A DNA stretch of 64,000 bases, taken from Hymenolepis diminuta. Taxonomy: Eukaryota > Platyhelminthes > Cestoda > Cyclophyllidea > Hymenolepididae. Made by a program: the position numbers and the translations under genes. The DNA is taken from the NCBI GenBank assembly GCA_900708905.1, contig CAADRB010000011.1, forward strand, positions 772,399-836,398, in the 5' to 3' direction. The notes under the pieces were generated by a model, which was not told the origin of the DNA, searched no databases, and saw nothing but the letters and a program-made list of their open reading frames with translations. Below, piece after piece: positions 58,204 to 64,000 of the stretch (the first letter of the stretch is position 1; each line of letters begins with the position of its first letter).

Positions 58204-60902
58204 TTTAACACTGGTTAAGTATTATTTTCGCCATCTTTGTGTATATTTATCGTTTGCTTCATAATAACGTGCTTGTCTGACTGAAAAATTCAGTATATTA
58301 TTAATATAGGGTGACATGTTTTACTTTTTGATGTAGTACATTGAATTCAGAGATTACGAAAGCAATGTTTGGTTAATGCGAACTTGTCGCAAGAGCGGCC
58401 TCACGATACCTTCCATTTACCTAAGTTAAGTGTCCTTAACACTTTCCTTGTTTGGTTTTGGAGGCAAACAGACTTTGCTCGAGTCCTCTTCCATTTATCT
58501 ATAGTCGGTAATGTCATTTAAAGAATTCAGATGGATAGTCATAAGAAATATTAAATGGAACAGATTTATTATGAATATTGCTCTCAGTGATGTAATAAAT
58601 GTGAAATTTTTAATTTGGCGTGAACATCTTAATGTGACATTAAAAAGGTTTAGTAGTGTGAAGATGGGGGGGAGGGGAGGAGGTTCGGGTAAACTAGATC
58701 AGGTTGTTAAAATCTGAAATTTGTATTCTTTGTGTTATCAGCTTATTATTTAATATACATATTTACAACGTATTATTATTATCACCCGCAATAATACAGA
58801 AAAATTTGACGCTTTTCAATTGTGGGAGGCATCGAATAACGGTAAGTTCAATAATAACAAAGGGGAGGGGATGAGAAAGATACAGAGAACAACTTCAAGA
58901 CATCGAAGAGTCTCATTTCATTTGATTCTTCGACTAGGGTTGTATCATATTTACTAAATGGAGATTTCACGTTCCAAAATTCGAATTTCACGATTCGTCT
59001 TCTGAATTGCAGCAAATGTCTGTCTGAGATGGTCGGTGCTGTAATGTTTCAGTAAGAAGGGTCAGTCTTTCCACTTCGTTTCGTTTCTTCTTCAAATGAT
59101 TGAGAATAAAAGATTTTATTACATGCAGTTCATCAGTTCAGTCTTAACAAGCCATACTTTTACAATGCATGATGTATAAGGCATGATACTCTATGATGTT
59201 CAGAGCTTATTGACCAATTGACAAAAATAAGTAACTGGTTTTTACTGTAGTAAAGCCATCAGGAATGGGTAATCTTTAAAATTTGCTCTATTCAACTGCT
59301 CCCATTTAAAAACAGTTTCAGTAACATGAAATTTGAAATTTTAGCCGATTAAGAACCCCAAATTTTCAAAATCCTTCATTATCTCGATGTAATTCCTCAG
59401 GCGTGACAAACTTGTACAAAAAAATTTTAACTCGAAAATACGTTTTCAGGGGCGCATCAATGTACTATCGCTCTTAAGGCAAATTGTAATTAGTATTTCT
59501 CCCCACTGAGTTACTATTCTATCGAGGAGAAAATAATAACAATGAATCTGGTAAATATTTCCCCTGACGAAATCGATATTTTATTTTTTTTCCCATTTTT
59601 TGGAATAACATTCAACCTTTATATTTTTTTATCTGAAATAAACGAGCAATTATTTACCCTGTACGTTTTCATAAATATTGGGCCGTAATTAATTTTTGCT
59701 TTTGGCAAAAGGAACTTGATATTTTCCTTCTTTTGGCTGAAATATGGGTTATTAGAAAGCAACATATCCTATAAGGCTTAAGGATGAATCCCTGTGCGTT
59801 CCTGAAATTTTCTTTTATGTCATCACTAATCGCTGAAACCTAATTATTTCTCTGCTTCAGTGGTTCTTAAAGTGGTTGGCCATACAGCAATCTCAAGCTC
59901 TCTGGATAACCATTGTGTGTCCTTAAGTGATTTATTTTAATTACCGGCATAAGCCAATTAAGTGGTTCTTGAATGAGTACTGCAAGGATTCTGCTTCCAC
60001 GTGGCGACGTCCGGAACCATTCCGACTCTTCATTACTATCTTTCCTAAATGAGACTACAAAAGGCCTTTTACATCATACACACAAGGGGAGGGGGAGGAG
60101 AGGGAAGTGGGACACGCACATACGCTTGCCGCTACCGGCGCTTTTGGCTTCCCTCTCATCTCTTCTGTTTCAAATCTCTCTTACCCTTCTGAATCCTTAT
60201 TATGGTTTGATCAACACACTTTGGTCTACACAACTATCGTATTCAACTTTTATAACTGTTGTTTGTTGTTGCTAGCTGCCGGATCTTAGTAATTACTCCT
60301 ACAAGGCATTTGCTGAAAAAGATTACTTTTTAATTCTCTCTTTTATGGAAATATTAACGTACAAACTCACATGGTTTGCCAAACTGTACTTATATATAGT
60401 TATTACCACTAACTTCTACCCAGGTACCTGTGCATTTCGTCAGTTATTATCGGTTGCAACAGGCTAATAAGAAATCGGAAGCTTGTTAGCTTTATTAAAA
60501 TCATTCTGAAATCAGGGCTGCCCTGATTTAGCAATTCAAAATGAAGAAATAATAGATTTACACAATTTTAGCTCTCAGAATAAAACATTCCAATTACATG
60601 CCGAAAAAAAATTTGAAAATGACAACGCTAAATTGCATTAAAGCGATGGTTAAGTTTCTCAGGGTTCTCAATTCGATGTGTTGGAACTTGACAGCTATGC
60701 GTCCATTTGCCCTATTTGTATCCTCGATAAATCCACTAATAAATGAAATTGAAAGTTCCCATAACAAAACGTTTAAAAGAGAAAATCGTGAAAATGCTAA
60801 CTATGTATACGCACTTCTGGGAAAAGAAGCAATAGTATATTTAAAATGAAAGTAGAATTACGACTGATTCGAGAGCAGTTTGAGTATCAGAGAATGATTT
60901 TT
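58204..60902. other. Region between convergent GTF2F1 and COA6
   Basis: Both genes end in this region. AATAAA near 58594 may serve GTF2F1, and TTTATT at 60491-60496 (AATAAA on the minus strand) may serve COA6. G-rich tracts occur at about 58664-58684 and 60086-60111. No coding segment was recognised. Confidence 0.6.
60086..60111 (+). other. G-quadruplex-like G-rich tract
   Basis: Four G runs (4, 5, 3, 3) are separated by loops of 1, 6 and 4 bases, meeting the usual G3+N1-7 rule. It lies between convergent genes, so any role in 3' end formation is speculative. Confidence 0.5.
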
Positions 60903-60968
60903 TCAAAGATTCTCATCTTCAACATCTTTGCCCGGCTTATAATTATGCTGTCTGTCAAAGATTTTGAT
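60903..60968 (-). CDS. COA6: COA6 exon 2
   Basis: This exon of 21 codons plus stop is easy to miss. It follows the minus-strand acceptor CCCTTTAG and completes the helix after the second twin-Cys pair with FDRQHNY. The frame is confirmed by the family match and the stop after an acidic DENL end. Confidence 0.9.
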   Translation of the reverse strand: MKIFDRQHNYKPGKDVEDENL

Positions 60969-61259
60969 CTAAAGGGGAACGAATAAAACTACTGCATAAA
61001 TATAACGACGAAGTTCAATAAGTGACATTCTAAGAATGCCTACCCATGTACCGGGACAAACACTTCGATAGTAATTTCGTAGATCGCGACAGGAGGAATA
61101 GTCAATAGGATCAAAAGGGTGCTTCATTTTCAGTCGCTGGACTTCCAGAACACACTTATAGAATTCATCACGAGCTGCCCAACATCCCTCTCGATTCCCT
61201 CTCAGATGAATAGTTTTCCAGACTGGCACTTTTTTTGGGCCTTCCCCTGTCTCACTCAT
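60903..61259 (-). CDS. COA6: Cytochrome c oxidase assembly factor 6 (COA6)
   Basis: COA6 is a small intermembrane-space protein that helps deliver copper to the Cu-A site of COX2 during cytochrome oxidase assembly. Two exons (61259-61044 and 60968-60903) joined across a 75 nt phase 0 intron give 93 residues. The first exon carries CWAARDEFYKC (CX9C) and CRDLRNYYRSVC (CX10C), the COA6 twin-cysteine pattern, followed by PGTW. The second exon reads IKIFDRQHNYKPGK, matching the WIKYFDKRRDY segment of relatives, then a short acidic tail and TGA. Without splicing, the first exon runs on into an unrelated tail, so the intron is needed. There is no cleavable presequence, as usual for this import route. 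An AG sits two bases before the ATG. Confidence 0.94.
61044..61259 (-). CDS. COA6: COA6 exon 1
   Basis: Seventy-two codons from MSETGEGPKK to CPGTW hold all four conserved cysteines. The minus-strand donor TGG|GTAGGC follows the Trp directly. Confidence 0.93.
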
Positions 61260-61263
61260 TTCT

Positions 61264-64000
61264 CGGTAGAAAGTGAAAGTCAGAATTTGCCTTGAAATGA
61301 TACGTGCTCACGGAACTAAAATCATTTAAAAATTTAAATCACTAACACATCAGCTTAAGGTTATCGGTAAAGTTTACAAACGAATATATTTAAATAACTA
61401 TTAGGGAGCCGAATCGAATATTTTCCGTAAACTTGAGCAACATTTACAGGTTCGTTCGTTCTTGCTCCGAGTTATCGGTTATTGAATTTTTACGTTCCCT
61501 GTTATAATAATAATTGGTAAAACATACTGATAAATATAAAAGTACGATTTGCAGAAGCTTACTTTTGAAGGTTCATAAGTAGCAAATTGAAGTTTATGCT
61601 GTTTGCACTAATAGAAGATTCCATTCACTCCACAAACTGGTTCACTGAAGAAAATTCCCAGCTGAAAGTAGACAAGACTAAGTGGTGATGCTTTTATAAT
61701 TTTATTACGTAAGGAATGCTTTCCTCACGGCGAAAACAAATTTTTCTTGAATATTTTGCAGTGATTGACCATGGCATTCTTATCTACGACAGCACGGGAA
61801 ATACCTATTATGCAGAAAATTTCAATCAATATCACAAACAGCGACGGAAAATTGGAGCTTATAATACAACTGACCTATCGTTTTCTAGCCTAAAATAGAT
61901 TAAATGTTATATTTTTTTGAATGAAATTTCATTTTAATGCAAAATCTGCAAAATTAACATTACCTTGAATTTTTTATTATAAGATAAAATGCGGGATGTC
62001 GAAGCATTATCATTTGGAGAATTAATTGTGCAAAGTTGTCTATTTTGCCCTGGTTTATTTGATGTGCTCAATACGATTTTCGTTGTTCAGTCCTTATTAA
62101 TAATGCACATCTGAAACCGCATAGGTTCCTACATATGACGGTTAAGCTTGTCCCATTTCCACTGCTAGACCAATGCAAGAGGTAACATTTCTCGGCTAAT
62201 AATTTGTTTCAATTTAGCTTTATCTAAATATTACTATTATAATGGCATGTGGCCCACTGATATGATACCATGGCTGCAGTTCTTCAAATACAGATGGAAG
62301 ACTTGTAACTTAGAACATGAATCTGTTATTAAAAAAAATAAATTTCTTATAAGTATTGACATCACCAGCAAATGATTGACAGTTTGATTAGTCAATATTC
62401 GCATCAGTAACGAAGCTGAATGTCTAAGTATGGACATAAAACAAATTGATCGGTAATCCAATGCACAAGGGTAAAAGTATGCAAACTTTACTCAGGTGCA
62501 CTAAAAATATTCGACTTATCTTCCCAACAACACTCAAAAATAAACAATATTTAAAACACCAAACAATACCTATATGTAAATGTTAATTATGAACAATATT
62601 TTTAACAATTACAACAGAGAGGTTTAATTTTAATAAAACTGAACTATCTAAATTTCGTGATCAGAAAATTGAAAAAAAATTATTCTCTACTCTTTTACCT
62701 TCGCACTAAAGTAGTAGGCCGATATTGGGTCAGGATTTCACGATTGATCAAATATTACTGCCTTTCGGAAATACACATATATTTCAAAGTGTTGCTTTCT
62801 TCTCTCCAAACATTCGCTTTCAGCTAGTGACGCTGCACTTCCCAAATTATTGGACGCTTCAAAAATGATAAACCAAACTGTCTAATATAAAATTCGCCGA
62901 GCCATTTCAATCGGTCAGTAATTATAACATTCTCATTTATAGTTGCAAGCTTTGGTTAAAGGCAAAGCAAATATTTAAGGCTGGAAAAAAGAGACGGTGC
63001 TAATGACGAGTTCAACTTTTAGTGTGACTGCTTCTCTATTATTTGAATGTATATAATAATATAATTATTTCAATGCATATTAGACATACTCTGTATTACT
63101 TATCATATCAAAATGAATATTTTCCTATTATAATAAATTTCATATACGTACACATAGCGTGAAGTTGCCTTGGGAAGAGGTGCACATATCTGATTGGCTA
63201 GAATTAGTGGGCATGATTCCCATTGGCGCACATCATGCAAATGGAATGACCAGCCGAAGTGTTTGCTTCTGTGCTTTTAGAAAAGTTTTAGTGGTTGAAT
63301 CCATCTTGAAGCATTTGTCAGGCTTGCTTTACCGTCCCAAATAACGGTCGGGCTGACGACTGCACTGAGTCTCCGAAGTCTCGAGATTCCAAGATGGGAT
63401 GAAGTCATATGTGTCCAGGTTGGTCTCCATTGCAACCGATTTTGCTAAAATAATTCAATGAAAGACGACAGAGGAAGGCGAATGAGGCTTAGAAAGAAAT
63501 CAGGATTTCTGAAGAGTTTTATATCACTCTCGATTCCCTTGATGCACTTTTATTTAAGGGGAATTCCCGTTGGCGACGCCCAGAGCTGATTGACCAGTTA
63601 ATTAAGCCAAATGATACACTAATCATTTAAATAGCCTGTTCTTCTAATTGCCCAAATTGCCAACTGCAGACGAATATTGGGGGAGAAGAAAGCAATGCTC
63701 ATGCACTACCGATGCAACCACTGTTTCTCAGACGCAACAATCGACAAATGACCTCTAGTCCCAAATTTCCAGTTTCTCTGCTGTATCTCTGCTTACCAAA
63801 ATATCGTCCTCAATGTTGACTTCGGGTTCAATTGGAATCTTGTTTGAAGATCCTTCGGAAAGCAACACTAGCCTACATTCATCCCAGTTGAGTAGAGAAG
63901 AAATAAACATCCAGAATCCCATCCCCACTTTCCCCAAATTATATTCTCTCTCTCTTCTGTACCATATCCGCTCATGCGAATAATATTTTAAATGTTACCC
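61264..64000. other. Upstream of COA6 to window end; no supported gene
   Basis: This AT-rich stretch has only short open frames (for example 61716-61898 and 63159-63344) with no recognisable motif. The last 900 bases are somewhat richer in G and C, and may belong to a gene or repeat outside the window. Confidence 0.55.

Noticed and set aside
60598..60849. 83-codon plus-strand frame just downstream of COA6
   Set aside because: There is no recognisable family, and it lies in the likely 3' region of the opposite-strand gene.
61716..61898. 60-codon open frame upstream of COA6
   Set aside because: No motif and no splice context; it is consistent with chance.
1..64000. CRISPR arrays, bacterial operons, phage or viral genes
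   Set aside because: No regularly spaced repeats, ribosome-binding sites or viral proteins were seen; all supported genes are spliced eukaryotic genes.

Overview
The window is AT-rich, intron-rich eukaryotic DNA. The most likely source is a parasitic flatworm, probably a tapeworm (cestode). Support for this: genes interrupted by both very short introns (34, 45, 47 nt) and introns of 5-11 kb; acceptor-like sites a few bases upstream of several start codons, as expected where leaders are trans-spliced; and degenerate mariner/Tc1 elements and tRNA-derived repeats in introns. The species cannot be named from the sequence alone. Nothing prokaryotic (operon, CRISPR array, phage) is present.

Layout. 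(1) About 3.3-40.1 kb, + strand: one long gene for an LNX-type E3 ubiquitin ligase (RING, TRAF-type zinc finger, four PDZ domains). Twelve coding exons join in frame to 719 residues; only the exon or exons before the second half of the RING are missing. Its introns hold a decayed mariner (22.8-23.9 kb), a decayed Tc1-like element (26.8-28.2 kb), tRNA-derived repeats, an LTR-like repeat pair and a possible antisense pseudogene (35.8-36.5 kb). An extra 5' exon candidate at 4.8-5.0 kb could give a RING-less form. (2) 42.6-49.2 kb, + strand: an exostosin-like glycosyltransferase of the EXTL3 type (857 aa, nine exons), carrying a second Tc1-like copy in intron 3. (3) 51.1-58.2 kb, + strand: the large subunit of TFIIF (RAP74, GTF2F1; 827 aa, four exons). 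(4) 60.9-61.3 kb, - strand: COA6, a small twin-Cys mitochondrial assembly factor (93 aa, two exons). The first 3.3 kb, 58.2-60.9 kb and 61.3-64 kb hold no gene I can support.

The four genes serve unrelated housekeeping roles (protein turnover and scaffolding, heparan sulfate synthesis, Pol II transcription, cytochrome oxidase assembly), and nothing suggests they act together. I found no convincing new multi-gene system. The observations most worth checking are a 1.13 kb tract identical between two Tc1-like copies 19 kb apart whose ends have diverged (gene conversion or assembly artefact), the candidate alternative 5' exon of LNX, the missing NPxF/Y Numb-binding motif in LNX, and acceptor sites close to start codons that suggest spliced-leader addition.
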